Shown here in pieces: positions 54,654-63,526 of a stretch of 64,000 nucleotides of DNA. The stretch comes from Pseudanabaena sp. FACHB-1998 (GTDB taxonomy: Bacteria > Cyanobacteriota > Cyanobacteriia > Pseudanabaenales > Pseudanabaenaceae): NCBI RefSeq assembly GCF_014696355.1, contig NZ_JACJQA010000033.1, positions 186,001-250,000 of the forward strand. The letters run 5' to 3'. The notes beneath the pieces are model-generated. The model was not told where the DNA came from and did no database searches. It was given only the letters and a program-made list of their open reading frames with translations. Both the position numbers and the translations under genes were made by a program. Positions within the stretch are counted from its first letter, which is position 1. Every line of letters starts with the position of its first letter.

Positions 54654-56339
54654 TCAGAAATCAAAATCAAAGGCTGGTTCAGCCCGTAATTTGCCTAAAC
54701 CTAGCTCCTTCTCATCCATGAGATTTATTTCGTAATAGCCCAAAATGTGATGGGGAGCAGGATTTCCGCGAGAAGCGCCCGTAATTCCCATCGCAATAAT
54801 CACACAGATATGCCCTTGAGTAGTCTTGGCTCTTTGCTTCCACCGCTTGTGATGCTCACTGCTGAGGGCTTTTTTGTCAAATTCGCCAAACAGATGCAAG
54901 TCATCATTGCCCATCACCATTAAGCCCAATTGACAGCTATTACCAAGGATGTCTTCCGCAGGATTAAAGCACAAAGCCCTGATCCCATCCAAGTCATTAA
55001 TTTGCTCAATTAATTCCAACGCCTTGGGGCGAGAAGTCTGGATCATTAATCCTGCCAAACCTTCACCTTTTTGAGCAGCTTTAGCCGTCACAGGTTGCTC
55101 TGATATTTGATGATGAATATTAGCTCTGCGTAAGAAATCCACCTGCGCCCAAGGAATCGTCATCATATGAATGAGAGCATTCTCTGGCCAAAGATCTTCA
55201 TTAATTAATGGTGAATCATCATCGTCCATATCCTCTTCATCGACCAGTTGATGCAACTCATCGGCTAACTCAGGCAAAGTCTGGACAACAACCTTTACTT
55301 TCTCCTCCACATCACTATCAAGGCTAGGGGCATATACATCATACGTGCCTGTCAAATTACCAAAACTGGACTTGAGGCGATTACTGTACTGCTCCCAAAA
55401 TTTATTTAAAGCTTCAAGGGCAACAGTGAGGGCGATCGCCTCTTCATCGTATAAATAGGGTCTACCACCTTCTAAGGGATGTAAAGCCCCATAAATTGGC
55501 TTGATTGGAGTATTTACAACTGGCAAAGAACGGACTTTGCCGCGAAACGGAAGTGGCGGGAAATCATCTTCCATTTCCAACTCAGGGGTTTCAAATAGAT
55601 TAAACAGGCAATCTTGATGTAAAAAAGTTTCTTCAATTTCATCATCAGAATTACCTGAGACAATCCGATGGCGAAATTTGACTAGAGATTCTTCATTACG
55701 ATAAAAAATTACACCCTGCTCCAGCCCCATTTTGCCCATAACGATCGCATAGAGGGTTTCGAGATCCCAGTTATCGAGCTTAATCGAAATCACCTGATGA
55801 TCCCAAAGGCTATTCCAAGGAGCATTACGCCATAATTGTTCAGACTGTTGATTAAGAGCCGCAGCATAGCGTTCAGGCACAACAGGGGGATTGGTCGAAA
55901 AGCTTTCTAAAATATGAGAAAAAATCTCATCAATTAATGGCAAGCGTTCCACATATTCCACAGATATGCCCAAATCCTGTAAAACACCTCGCAAATAAAA
56001 CTGGAGTTCGCGATCGCATACTAGAATTTTTTGCGGCAACGATGGTTGAGCGGGACTCTGGGGATGCTCGATGGCTTGCAATAAAGCACGTACAAATGCT
56101 TCCTGCCCCACGACAGAATCGACTACATCCATAGATCGCACCATCCCCATCGAGCCATCTACCCACAAAATGCAGTGGGGCTTGGACTCTTCATCATGGG
56201 CATGAAGGGGAATAATATTTGAAGAGTCTTGGGGTTGACGGATTTTAGCGGGTAAAGCACGGCGATCGCCTTCCCAAACGGCAGATGACTGCTTGAGTTT
56301 TTTGAGGCGACGAAGAGTAGATCGGTTTAGCGTGGTCAT
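54654..56339 (-). CDS. Conserved cyanobacterial protein of unknown function (DUF6930-like)
   Basis: 561 residues, cytoplasmic, no membrane segments. It starts MTTLNRSTLRRLKKLKQSSA with a basic stretch and WEGDRRALP. The body has an acidic stretch near 355-385 (EEDMDDDDSPLINEDLWPEN). Family name is recalled from general similarity to large cyanobacterial proteins of this start and length, and is not certain. No motif for an enzyme was found. Confidence 0.6.
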   Translation of the reverse strand: MTTLNRSTLRRLKKLKQSSAVWEGDRRALPAKIRQPQDSSNIIPLHAHDEESKPHCILWVDGSMGMVRSMDVVDSVVGQEAFVRALLQAIEHPQSPAQPSLPQKILVCDRELQFYLRGVLQDLGISVEYVERLPLIDEIFSHILESFSTNPPVVPERYAAALNQQSEQLWRNAPWNSLWDHQVISIKLDNWDLETLYAIVMGKMGLEQGVIFYRNEESLVKFRHRIVSGNSDDEIEETFLHQDCLFNLFETPELEMEDDFPPLPFRGKVRSLPVVNTPIKPIYGALHPLEGGRPYLYDEEAIALTVALEALNKFWEQYSNRLKSSFGNLTGTYDVYAPSLDSDVEEKVKVVVQTLPELADELHQLVDEEDMDDDDSPLINEDLWPENALIHMMTIPWAQVDFLRRANIHHQISEQPVTAKAAQKGEGLAGLMIQTSRPKALELIEQINDLDGIRALCFNPAEDILGNSCQLGLMVMGNDDLHLFGEFDKKALSSEHHKRWKQRAKTTQGHICVIIAMGITGASRGNPAPHHILGYYEINLMDEKELGLGKLRAEPAFDFDF

Positions 56340-57117
56340 CGAAAATGTTCTCTAGATTAGCCACTCTCCCGAAATTCGGAAGAGTGCATTGATCGATTTA
56401 ACTACGATATGGCTAGAAATTACTAGATAAGATCAGAAATTGTAGCAAGCATTTAGAATAAGGCTCAACACAGTCAAACTTTAAGGCTTAATAACTAAGC
56501 TAGACTGACAGCGTAAATTATTTATCTCATTCTTAATTGCCATTACAAGTTTTAAATTAATCTACACATATTGCCTTAGTGTAAATTGATGACGAAATAT
56601 AAAACTTTTCTGATTAAGATTATCACACTACATATTCAACCTAAACAATGAGATGTTCATCCTACAAGGCAACCGCGTAAAAAATCAAAGGGTAAGGAGA
56701 TGGTTTAAATAAGCAAAATCCCAAGCCGCCTTATTACAGAGCTACCCAAACAAAAAACAAAAGGCTTACCCAGCAAGGATTTTAATCACAAGTGTCTTTA
56801 CTTACTGATTTTCAGATTGTTTAATGGGTAAGGATCGCTATTTTTTTATACGGTAGTCTTACAATTTCCACAACAAGATCAATTATAATTTAGCCACTAA
56901 TGTCTGAAGATCAGGATAACAGTGTGAAAAGTTGGAATCCTTAGTTGTCAAGCAATTCGGGATTTAGAGTTAGCAAGTAAAAACATGTGGAATTGAAATC
57001 CTTACTGGGTAAGCTCTTTATCTTTATTAGTCGGTTGGTTTGATGTTAGGATAATTAGGGATTTTGTTATTAAATAATAGATATTAGTAAATATTAATTT
57101 AATTATTAAGGAGATGC
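56340..57117. other. Long AT-rich gap before the polysaccharide island
   Basis: 778 bases with no gene recognised and no HIP1. It holds a pair of 23-base inverted repeats (56764 and 56992) and further GGGTAAGGA strings near 56690 and 56825. The downstream gene's promoter must be here. Confidence 0.5.
56764..57014. repeat. 251-base element bounded by 23-base inverted repeats
   Basis: GCTTACCCAGCAAGGATTTT at 56764 and its complement at the far end (56992-57014), 21 of 23 positions alike. No coding capacity inside. May be a small non-autonomous mobile element or a remnant. Confidence 0.5.
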
Positions 57118-58182
57118 ATGTCAATTGTTTTAGTAACTGGTTCTGCTGGACTGATTGGTTCTGAGTCAGTTCATTTTTTTTGTAAACTGGGATTCACTGT
57201 TGTTGGCATAGACAACGACATGCGCCAAGTTTTTTTTGGAAAAGAAGCCTCGACACAATGGAATCGAGACTCGCTCATACAAAGTTATGGCAATCAATAC
57301 ATTCATCACAATGTTGATATTAGAAATCACGAAGAAATATCTCAAATATTTAAAACATACAATAAAGATATAGCTCTCATTATCCATACAGCGGCTCAAC
57401 CCTCTCATGATTGGGCTGCCAGTGATCCCTACACCGACTTTTCAGTTAACGCTAATGGGACACTCGTTCTACTGGAAAACACTCGGCAAAATTGCCCCGA
57501 CGCTTCTTTTATATTTTGTTCTACTAATAAAGTTTACGGAGATACTCCCAATAACTTACCGCTAATTGAACTTGAAAAGCGCTGGGAAATCGACGATAAA
57601 CATTTCTATCTTCAAGGAATTGACGAAAATATGAGCATTGATGCTAGCAAGCATTCTTTGTTTGGAGCATCAAAGGTGGCGGCTGATATTTTAGTTCAAG
57701 AATATGGTCGGTATTTTAATATTAAAACGGCTTGTTTTAGAGGTGGCTGTCTTACAGGTCCGAGCCACTCAGGAACTAAATTACATGGTTTCTTATCGTA
57801 TTTAATGAAATGTACTATGACTGGGAATCCATATCAAATATATGGTTACAAAGGAAAACAAGTAAGAGATAACATCCATAGCTATGATTTAGTTAACGCT
57901 TTCTATAATTTTTATCAAGCTCCTCGGATAGGAGAAGTTTATAACATAGGCGGCAGCAGATATAGTAACTGCTCAATGCTAGAAGCAGTTCAAAAGTGTG
58001 AAGAAATTGCTGATAAAAAATTAGACTGGAGCTACGTTGAGACTAATCGAAGTGGAGATCATATCTGGTGGATTAGTGACATTCAAAAATTCAAAAAACA
58101 CTATCCTAATTGGCATCTCAAGTACGGCATATCCGATATTCTCCAAGAGATTTACTTTCAGAACTTAAACAGGTGGATCTAG
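57118..58182 (+). CDS. NAD-dependent epimerase/dehydratase, CDP-paratose 2-epimerase-like
   Basis: 354 residues of the extended SDR family. NAD loop GSAGLIGSE (8-16), acid D32, active-site Ser/Thr in CSTNKVYG (134-141), and the usual YxxxK position reads F182-G-A-S-K186. [10 protein letters not shown]-type sequence ([15 protein letters not shown]) and [10 protein letters not shown] are those of the CDP-paratose/tyvelose epimerase group. The Tyr to Phe change at the catalytic place is unusual for SDRs, though members of this subgroup may share it. First gene of the polysaccharide island. Confidence 0.82.
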   Translation: MSIVLVTGSAGLIGSESVHFFCKLGFTVVGIDNDMRQVFFGKEASTQWNRDSLIQSYGNQYIHHNVDIRNHEEISQIFKTYNKDIALIIHTAAQPSHDWAASDPYTDFSVNANGTLVLLENTRQNCPDASFIFCSTNKVYGDTPNNLPLIELEKRWEIDDKHFYLQGIDENMSIDASKHSLFGASKVAADILVQEYGRYFNIKTACFRGGCLTGPSHSGTKLHGFLSYLMKCTMTGNPYQIYGYKGKQVRDNIHSYDLVNAFYNFYQAPRIGEVYNIGGSRYSNCSMLEAVQKCEEIADKKLDWSYVETNRSGDHIWWISDIQKFKKHYPNWHLKYGISDILQEIYFQNLNRWI

Positions 58183-58221
58183 TGACTCAGTTTCAACAAC
58201 CTATGACTATAAAAAATACAG

Positions 58222-59367
58222 ATGAACTTCGCTAAATTAACTCTCGATAATTTAAAACTAAAAATCAATAGGCTCTCGATTTTTACATTTTTAAGCTCAA
58301 CAGTCACAGTTTCCATTTTATTGAGCCTATTCTTTTTTTCTCCCCGATTTATAAATTGGGATTTGAGTAGATCAGGCTCCTTTGAGGTCGCTAGGGCTAT
58401 CTCGTTTCTGCAACAGGTTGATAATCCTTGGGAATCTTCAATAGAAAGTGCCTTGAAGTGGAGATTATTAATACCGAGTATTGCCCATTTTTCTGGTATT
58501 AGAGGATGGGCAGCATTATCTATATCTTGGCTTGGGGTTGTAGTTTTATTAGCCCAAACAACTTGGACAATTCTTAGCAGTACGAGAGATAGGTGGCTTG
58601 CTTTCACAGGATGTGTCTTAGTAGCAAGCAGTTCAGCCGTTGTAGTATCTACGGGCTGGCTCGGAATAAATGATGCTTGGTATTTATCAGGACTCCTGAC
58701 TGTAGCTTTTGCAAAAAATCCTCTATGGTTACTCGGAGCCTGCTTGATCTCTCCTTGGTTTGACGAAAAGTTTTTAATAGCGCTGCCAATCGCAATTCTT
58801 ACCCGATGGCATCAAGATATCCAAAGTAATACTAAAGACGCTATTTTTAAATTAATTTCCCTCATAACCTTTGGGATTATTCCATACGTCGCAACTCGTC
58901 TTTACGTAACTTTTTTCTATAGTGATCCCTCATCGGCCTCCTTTTTTAAGAGTGTTTTGACTGGATTTACAACATGGCTACCTTGGGCTCATTTAGGTTG
59001 GTGGATGGCATTTAGACTAGGATGGATTTTTATTGGTGTTTCCTTTTGGCTAATATTGAGGGTAGGAGGCTTACGTTATCTATTTATAACTTTGTTCTTA
59101 TTTTTAAGCTCATTTTTAGCTATTACTATTTTGGCGGCTGATATGAGTCGTTCGGCTGCAATGGTACTACCATTACTAGTATGGGGATGGAGTAATGCAC
59201 CTAGCAATACCGTTTTTGGCAACCCCAATATGAGAAACATAATTGTTCTTAGCAATCTTTTGATTCCTAGTATGCACGTAACCTATACTAAAGCATCGTT
59301 AATCAGTCCCTTACCTCTAGAAATATTTCGGGTGTTGAAATGTGTAGGATCTGCATGTTTTTTGTGA
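58222..59367 (+). CDS. Hypothetical multi-pass membrane protein
   Basis: 381 residues with about eight or nine hydrophobic segments. An early loop NWDLSRSGSFEVARAISFLQ and a WFDEKFLIALPIAILTRWHQD stretch (acidic residue at a helix start, then TRW) recall membrane glycosyltransferases of the GT-C type or polymerase-like proteins, but no family is recognised. Starts 39 bases after the epimerase gene, so probably in the same operon. Confidence 0.7.
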   Translation: MNFAKLTLDNLKLKINRLSIFTFLSSTVTVSILLSLFFFSPRFINWDLSRSGSFEVARAISFLQQVDNPWESSIESALKWRLLIPSIAHFSGIRGWAALSISWLGVVVLLAQTTWTILSSTRDRWLAFTGCVLVASSSAVVVSTGWLGINDAWYLSGLLTVAFAKNPLWLLGACLISPWFDEKFLIALPIAILTRWHQDIQSNTKDAIFKLISLITFGIIPYVATRLYVTFFYSDPSSASFFKSVLTGFTTWLPWAHLGWWMAFRLGWIFIGVSFWLILRVGGLRYLFITLFLFLSSFLAITILAADMSRSAAMVLPLLVWGWSNAPSNTVFGNPNMRNIIVLSNLLIPSMHVTYTKASLISPLPLEIFRVLKCVGSACFL

Positions 59368-59452
59368 CGCGAATTTTTCTCAGGACTAAGACTAATTACA
59401 ATATTCTGAGCAGAAGACTAGGCATAAAATATAAATTTAAAGGTATGAATTA

Positions 59453-60139
59453 GTGGAAAACCCTAAAATAGAACAGCATGAATATCTACAAAAGTTATAT
59501 AACAATCGCTTTAATTTAAATCAAAGAAAAGCCAAGCTTGTTCTTTGGCGTACTCTAGTTGATAATTTTTTACAGAATTATATAAATCCTAATTCTGTTA
59601 CATTAGATATAGGTGGAGGTTACTGTGAATTCATCAATAATGTTAAATCTAGAGAGAAGTATTTAATTGATCTTAATCCTGATGCCAAACTATTTGCCAA
59701 TCCTGAAGTTACAGTATTAAACCTGAATATACTAAATATTAATGACAGAGAGCGAATAAACAAAAGTTTTGACGTTATTTTTGTTTCTAATTTTTTTGAA
59801 CATCTCGCCAGTAAAGAAGATTTATTTGAGGTTTTATCTTTTTGCTTTCAATATCTTAACCCCAATGGTTCTTTGTTAATAATACAGCCTAATTTTAGGT
59901 ACTCTTATAAAGAATATTTTGATTTTATCGATCATCAGCTTCCCATTACTCATTTATCACTTCAAGAGGTATTAGAAAGCATCGGATTCAATATAGATGT
60001 ATTAATTCCTAGATTTCTTCCATATTCTACAAAAGGGAGACCATCGTCGCCAATTTTATTAAAAATTTATCTAAACTTACCATTTATATGGAATTTTTTA
60101 GGTGGACAGATGTTCATCAAAGCTTCTAAACCCATATAA
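59453..60139 (+). CDS. Class I SAM-dependent methyltransferase
   Basis: 228 residues from a GTG start. Motif I is LDIGGGYCEFINNV (near 52-65), then YLIDLNPDAKLFANP (motif II) and FDVIFVSNFFEHLASKEDL (motif III/IV, near 106-124), with LNPNGSLLIIQPN. Typical of sugar or lipid methyltransferases in polysaccharide loci. Acceptor unknown. Confidence 0.85.
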   Translation: MENPKIEQHEYLQKLYNNRFNLNQRKAKLVLWRTLVDNFLQNYINPNSVTLDIGGGYCEFINNVKSREKYLIDLNPDAKLFANPEVTVLNLNILNINDRERINKSFDVIFVSNFFEHLASKEDLFEVLSFCFQYLNPNGSLLIIQPNFRYSYKEYFDFIDHQLPITHLSLQEVLESIGFNIDVLIPRFLPYSTKGRPSSPILLKIYLNLPFIWNFLGGQMFIKASKPI

Positions 60140-60187
60140 GAAATCCAACAATTATATGGGTTTAATGAGCATTTATATATAACTCCT

Positions 60188-60290
60188 TAAGTAACTAGAC
60201 ACAATTAAATATAAAATCTCAAAATCTATAATGAACGTGCAGAATACACTCCAAGTTTTGATTCTAAATTTAATTGTGCCTAGCTACTTA
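60188..60290. mobile_element. 103-base MITE-like element with 23-base terminal inverted repeats
   Basis: TAAGTAACTAGACACAATTAAAT at the left and ATTTAATTGTGCCTAGCTACTTA at the right; 21 of 23 match. The ends start with TA, as for IS630/Tc1-type insertion. A related, worn copy is at 61706. No coding capacity. Family by pattern only. Confidence 0.55.
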
Positions 60291-60328
60291 GATGATTCTT
60301 TATATTTTGAATTTTGTGTTATTTAATT

Positions 60329-61591
60329 ATGTTAATAAAAATATTTAAATCCAAAGTATTTAAATTTCTTATAGGAGGAGGTGTCACATCAGCAATCAAT
60401 TTATTTTTAATATTTTTCTTGATTGACTATGTAGGACTAGACACACCAATATTACGCAATATAGCTAATATTATATCTCTGGAAATTTCACTGGTTTGTG
60501 GTTTTTTTATCTATAGAAATTTAGTATGGACGGGTGGTAATTGGAATATTAAAGAAGTCCTTCTAAGACAGCTACCTTTGTATCATGTATCAGCAGGATT
60601 TTCTGTATTAGCCCGCATTTTCTTTATTTTTCCTGTCTTAGATTTTCTAAAAATCAATTATGTGATTAACACGTTAATAGGTGTTCTGCTTAGTGCAGTT
60701 ATTAACTATACAATTAGCGATCGCTTTGTTTTTAAAACTTACAATAAAGATAAACGAGTTCCAGAAGAAGTCTACTATCCAGAGGGTTTATCTCCCACAT
60801 TAAAAAATAATTCAATAGTCTCGAAGCAAGATATAGATATAAATAGCCTTGAACTTAATCTATTTTCTATAGTCATCCCAGCCCATAACGAAGAAGGTTC
60901 AATTACTGAAACCATTCAATCAATTACAGAAGTGTTAGAAACAGAAAAAATTAATTATGAAATATTAGTTGTTAATGACAACAGTCAAGATTGTACGGAA
61001 GATATACTCCAAAACTTAAGTAGGCAAAATAATAAAATACGTTACATTAACAATTACTACCCTAATGGGTTTGGCTTTGCAGTACGTTGTGGTCTAGAAA
61101 ATTTCCAAGGTGATGCAGTTGCTATAGTGATGGCAGATTGTTCGGACTCACCTCAAAACATAGTGGATTACTACTATAAACTTCAAGAAGGTTATGATTG
61201 TGTTTTTGGTTCTCGATTTGTTAAAGGAGGTAAAGTAATAGACTATCCTGCATATAAACTTATTATTAATAGGTTAGCTAATTTATTTATTCAAATTATA
61301 TTTGGTCTTAAATTTAATGATATTACTAATGCTTTTAAGGCGTACAGAAAGCATGTAATCCATGAGATGTCTCCCTTTATATCTCATCATTTTAACTTAA
61401 CTGTTGAACTCCCTCTTAAAGCAATTGTAAGAAATTATTCCTATGACACTATACCAATTACATGGAGTAATCGTAAGTCTGGCATATCTAAATTAAAGCT
61501 CAAGGAGATGGGAAGTCGTTATCTATTTGTTGTTTTATACATTTGGCTAGAAAAACATCTGTCAATGGGTGATTACAAAAAAAAGTTATAA
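60329..61591 (+). CDS. GtrA-like membrane domain fused to GT2 glycosyltransferase
   Basis: 420 residues from the ATG at 60329; an upstream TTG is not needed. Residues about 8-135 are a GtrA-type domain with four membrane helices (FLIGGGVTSAINLFLIFFLI, ANIISLEISLVCGFFIYRNL, ending NYTISDRFVFK). After a charged linker, the GT2 domain starts near 178: FSIVIPAHNEEGSITETI, ILVVNDNSQDCTEDIL, AVAIVMADCSDSPQNI, and GSRFVKGGKVIDYPAYKLII. The GT2 part is of the dolichol-phosphate mannosyltransferase type. It probably loads a sugar on a polyprenyl carrier and moves it across. The GtrA-first order is the reverse of the common fusion. Confidence 0.88.
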   Translation: MLIKIFKSKVFKFLIGGGVTSAINLFLIFFLIDYVGLDTPILRNIANIISLEISLVCGFFIYRNLVWTGGNWNIKEVLLRQLPLYHVSAGFSVLARIFFIFPVLDFLKINYVINTLIGVLLSAVINYTISDRFVFKTYNKDKRVPEEVYYPEGLSPTLKNNSIVSKQDIDINSLELNLFSIVIPAHNEEGSITETIQSITEVLETEKINYEILVVNDNSQDCTEDILQNLSRQNNKIRYINNYYPNGFGFAVRCGLENFQGDAVAIVMADCSDSPQNIVDYYYKLQEGYDCVFGSRFVKGGKVIDYPAYKLIINRLANLFIQIIFGLKFNDITNAFKAYRKHVIHEMSPFISHHFNLTVELPLKAIVRNYSYDTIPITWSNRKSGISKLKLKEMGSRYLFVVLYIWLEKHLSMGDYKKKL

Positions 61592-61960
61592 CAAAGTTAA
61601 TTTTGATATCCTAAAATTAGACAAAAAAAATAATTTTATCGAAGTTCTTTTTTATCTAATAGAATAGATTTAAGAATACTAAATCAATCCTTATGATATA
61701 TACATTAAGTGGCTAGGCAGGATCAAATATCAAGTCTTGCAATCTGTGGCACAATCCACGCCTACGTCACAGAATTTAATTGTGCTTTTTAATTATGTTC
61801 AGTTAATTAAAGAATATGCAATATACAGGTAAAATCCTGAAGATACTGATTTGTCATACTTTGGTAATAAAGAGTTTTAATTCTCTTTAAGATCCAATAA
61901 TCTTAACCAATAGCTAAAAATAGTTATATAGCACGTAAAAAACCGATTCAATACAGAATT
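61592..61960. other. AT-rich gap with a worn MITE copy
   Basis: 369 bases. Contains the worn copy of the element at 60188 (61706 to about 61792) and the promoter of the next gene. No gene seen. Confidence 0.45.
61706..61792. mobile_element. Worn copy of the MITE-like element
   Basis: Left end TAAGTGGCTAGGCAGGATCA and a shortened right end ATTTAATTGTGC match the ends of the 60188 element; the inside does not. Moderate support. Confidence 0.4.
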
Positions 61961-63028
61961 ATGAGTAAAAAAGTTTTAATTACTGGAGGAGCTGGTTTTG
62001 TTGGGAGTTCCTTGGCGTTAGGTTTGGCTTATAGATACCCTAGTTGGAGTATCACTATTTTGGATAATTTAAAGAGAAGAGGTTCGGAATTAAATTTATC
62101 TCGATTAAAGGAAGCAGGAATTGAATTTATTCATGGTGATGTTAGAAATCCTGAAGATTTAGATAGCTCTAATCTAAGTCCAGATCTAATTTTAGAATGT
62201 TCGGCAGAACCATCAGTACTAGCAAGTTATGATTCCCCTAACTATGTATTGCAAACTAATTTGGTTGGCACAATTAATTGTCTAGAGTTATCTCGCAAAA
62301 CTAATGCAGATTTCATTTTCTTTTCTACCAGTAGAGTCTATCCAATTTCATATCTTAATTCTCTACAATTTGAAGAATTGCATACTCGCTTTCACCTCTC
62401 AGAAAATCAAAAAATGCAAGGTGTCTCTAACCACGGAATATCTGAACAATTTCCCTTAGACAAACCACGATCTCTATATGGTGCTACCAAACTCGCTTCT
62501 GAATTATTAATTGCAGAGTATGGTGATGCTTATGGGATTAGGACAGTAATTAACCGATGTGGGGTATTAACAGGTCCTTGGCAAATGGGCAAAGTTGATC
62601 AAGGGGTATTTGCCTTGTGGATGGCATTTCATTACTTCCAGAAACCTCTTAGATATATTGGTTATGGAGGCACGGGTAAACAAGTTAGAGATTTCTTGCA
62701 TATTGATGACTTAGTTGATTTAGTCGAAATTCAAATTCAAAGCTTAGATCTGATTAAAGGAGAGACGTTTAATGTGGGCGGTGGAGTCAGTAACTCTCTC
62801 TCACTTTTGGAGACAACTACACTATGTGCAGAAATTACAGGAAATAAGATTCCAATCACGTCTGACACTAATACTAGGTTGGGCGATATACCTATTTTTA
62901 TTACCGATTCTCGTAAAGTGATTGAGGCTACAAATTGGTATCCCAAAAAAGATGCCAAACAGACTCTGCTGGATATTTATGAATGGATTGATCTATATTC
63001 TGATACGGTGAAGAATATTTTCATTTAG
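61961..63028 (+). CDS. NAD-dependent epimerase, CDP-paratose 2-epimerase-like (RfbE type)
   Basis: 355 residues. NAD loop GGAGFVGSS (9-17), D35, FSTSRVY (121-127), catalytic Y173-x3-K177 in SLYGATKLASELLI, and RDFLHIDDLVDLVEIQI. The close fit to CDP-tyvelose/paratose epimerases includes the CSAEPSVLASYDSPN loop. It keeps the catalytic Tyr that the gene at 57118 lacks. Last gene of the island. Confidence 0.86.
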   Translation: MSKKVLITGGAGFVGSSLALGLAYRYPSWSITILDNLKRRGSELNLSRLKEAGIEFIHGDVRNPEDLDSSNLSPDLILECSAEPSVLASYDSPNYVLQTNLVGTINCLELSRKTNADFIFFSTSRVYPISYLNSLQFEELHTRFHLSENQKMQGVSNHGISEQFPLDKPRSLYGATKLASELLIAEYGDAYGIRTVINRCGVLTGPWQMGKVDQGVFALWMAFHYFQKPLRYIGYGGTGKQVRDFLHIDDLVDLVEIQIQSLDLIKGETFNVGGGVSNSLSLLETTTLCAEITGNKIPITSDTNTRLGDIPIFITDSRKVIEATNWYPKKDAKQTLLDIYEWIDLYSDTVKNIFI

Positions 63029-63176
63029 TCACCATACTTAAAGCGGCTCATTAAAGCGGCTCAATAAATTAAGATTGCGATACAATTGTAGTAGGTAATT
63101 CTTTCAGCCTTTGGCGTAGTTACTAAATATTTCTATTATTTTCTATTATCTAACCCAAATTACAATTCCTGCACTT

Positions 63177-63383
63177 ATGGACGAGCTAAAACCGATTCTC
63201 AATGAGTTCTTAGGGCAACCCGTTGCATTTTTTGGTGGACTCGTTTCGGGCTTTCTTAAGCTCGATCTCCAACAAGATCCGTTAAAGGGTTGGCTAGAAA
63301 AGCAAGGAGCAACACCGACTACGGTATCTTCTGCTAGCAATAGTGGCAAGAGTGATGGGCCACAATCGATCTCCATCGACTAA
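63177..63383 (+). CDS. Small conserved hypothetical protein
   Basis: 68 residues, MDELKPILNEFLGQPVAFFG at the start, LKLDLQQDPLKGWLEKQGA in the middle and a Ser/Thr-rich tail. No motif; the amphipathic first half could lie on a membrane. Clean start and stop, good codon use, followed by a terminator. Confidence 0.65.
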   Translation: MDELKPILNEFLGQPVAFFGGLVSGFLKLDLQQDPLKGWLEKQGATPTTVSSASNSGKSDGPQSISID

Positions 63384-63386
63384 ATA

Positions 63387-63433
63387 CTAAATAAATTTTA
63401 AGGCTCGCTAAGCGAGCCTTAAAATTTATTTAG
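63387..63433. terminator. Palindromic terminator after the small gene
   Basis: 23-base perfect arms around a single base, GGCTCGC core, four bases after the stop. Confidence 0.85.
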
Positions 63434-63461
63434 CCCAAATCAAAAAAATTTTGGTTTGGTT

Positions 63462-63481
63462 TTAAGCGCAAAGCGCTGTAA
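63462..63481 (+). repeat. Conserved flank element GCGCTTTGCGC type (copy 4)
   Basis: TTAAGCGCAAAGCGCTGTAA, 28 bases after the palindrome at 63387. Confidence 0.7.
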
Positions 63482-63526
63482 TTTAGCTGTAATTTATTTT
63501 AGTATTACGCCTTTTAGATATAGCTT

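Noticed and set aside
54587-54660. TPP riboswitch upstream of thiE
   Set aside because: The short gap holds only a palindromic terminator; no conserved THI-box strings.
56680-57020. Possible CRISPR array, from repeated GGGTAAGGA and ATTGAAATCC strings
   Set aside because: Repeats are in opposite directions, not evenly spaced, and no cas gene is near. An inverted-repeat element explains them better.
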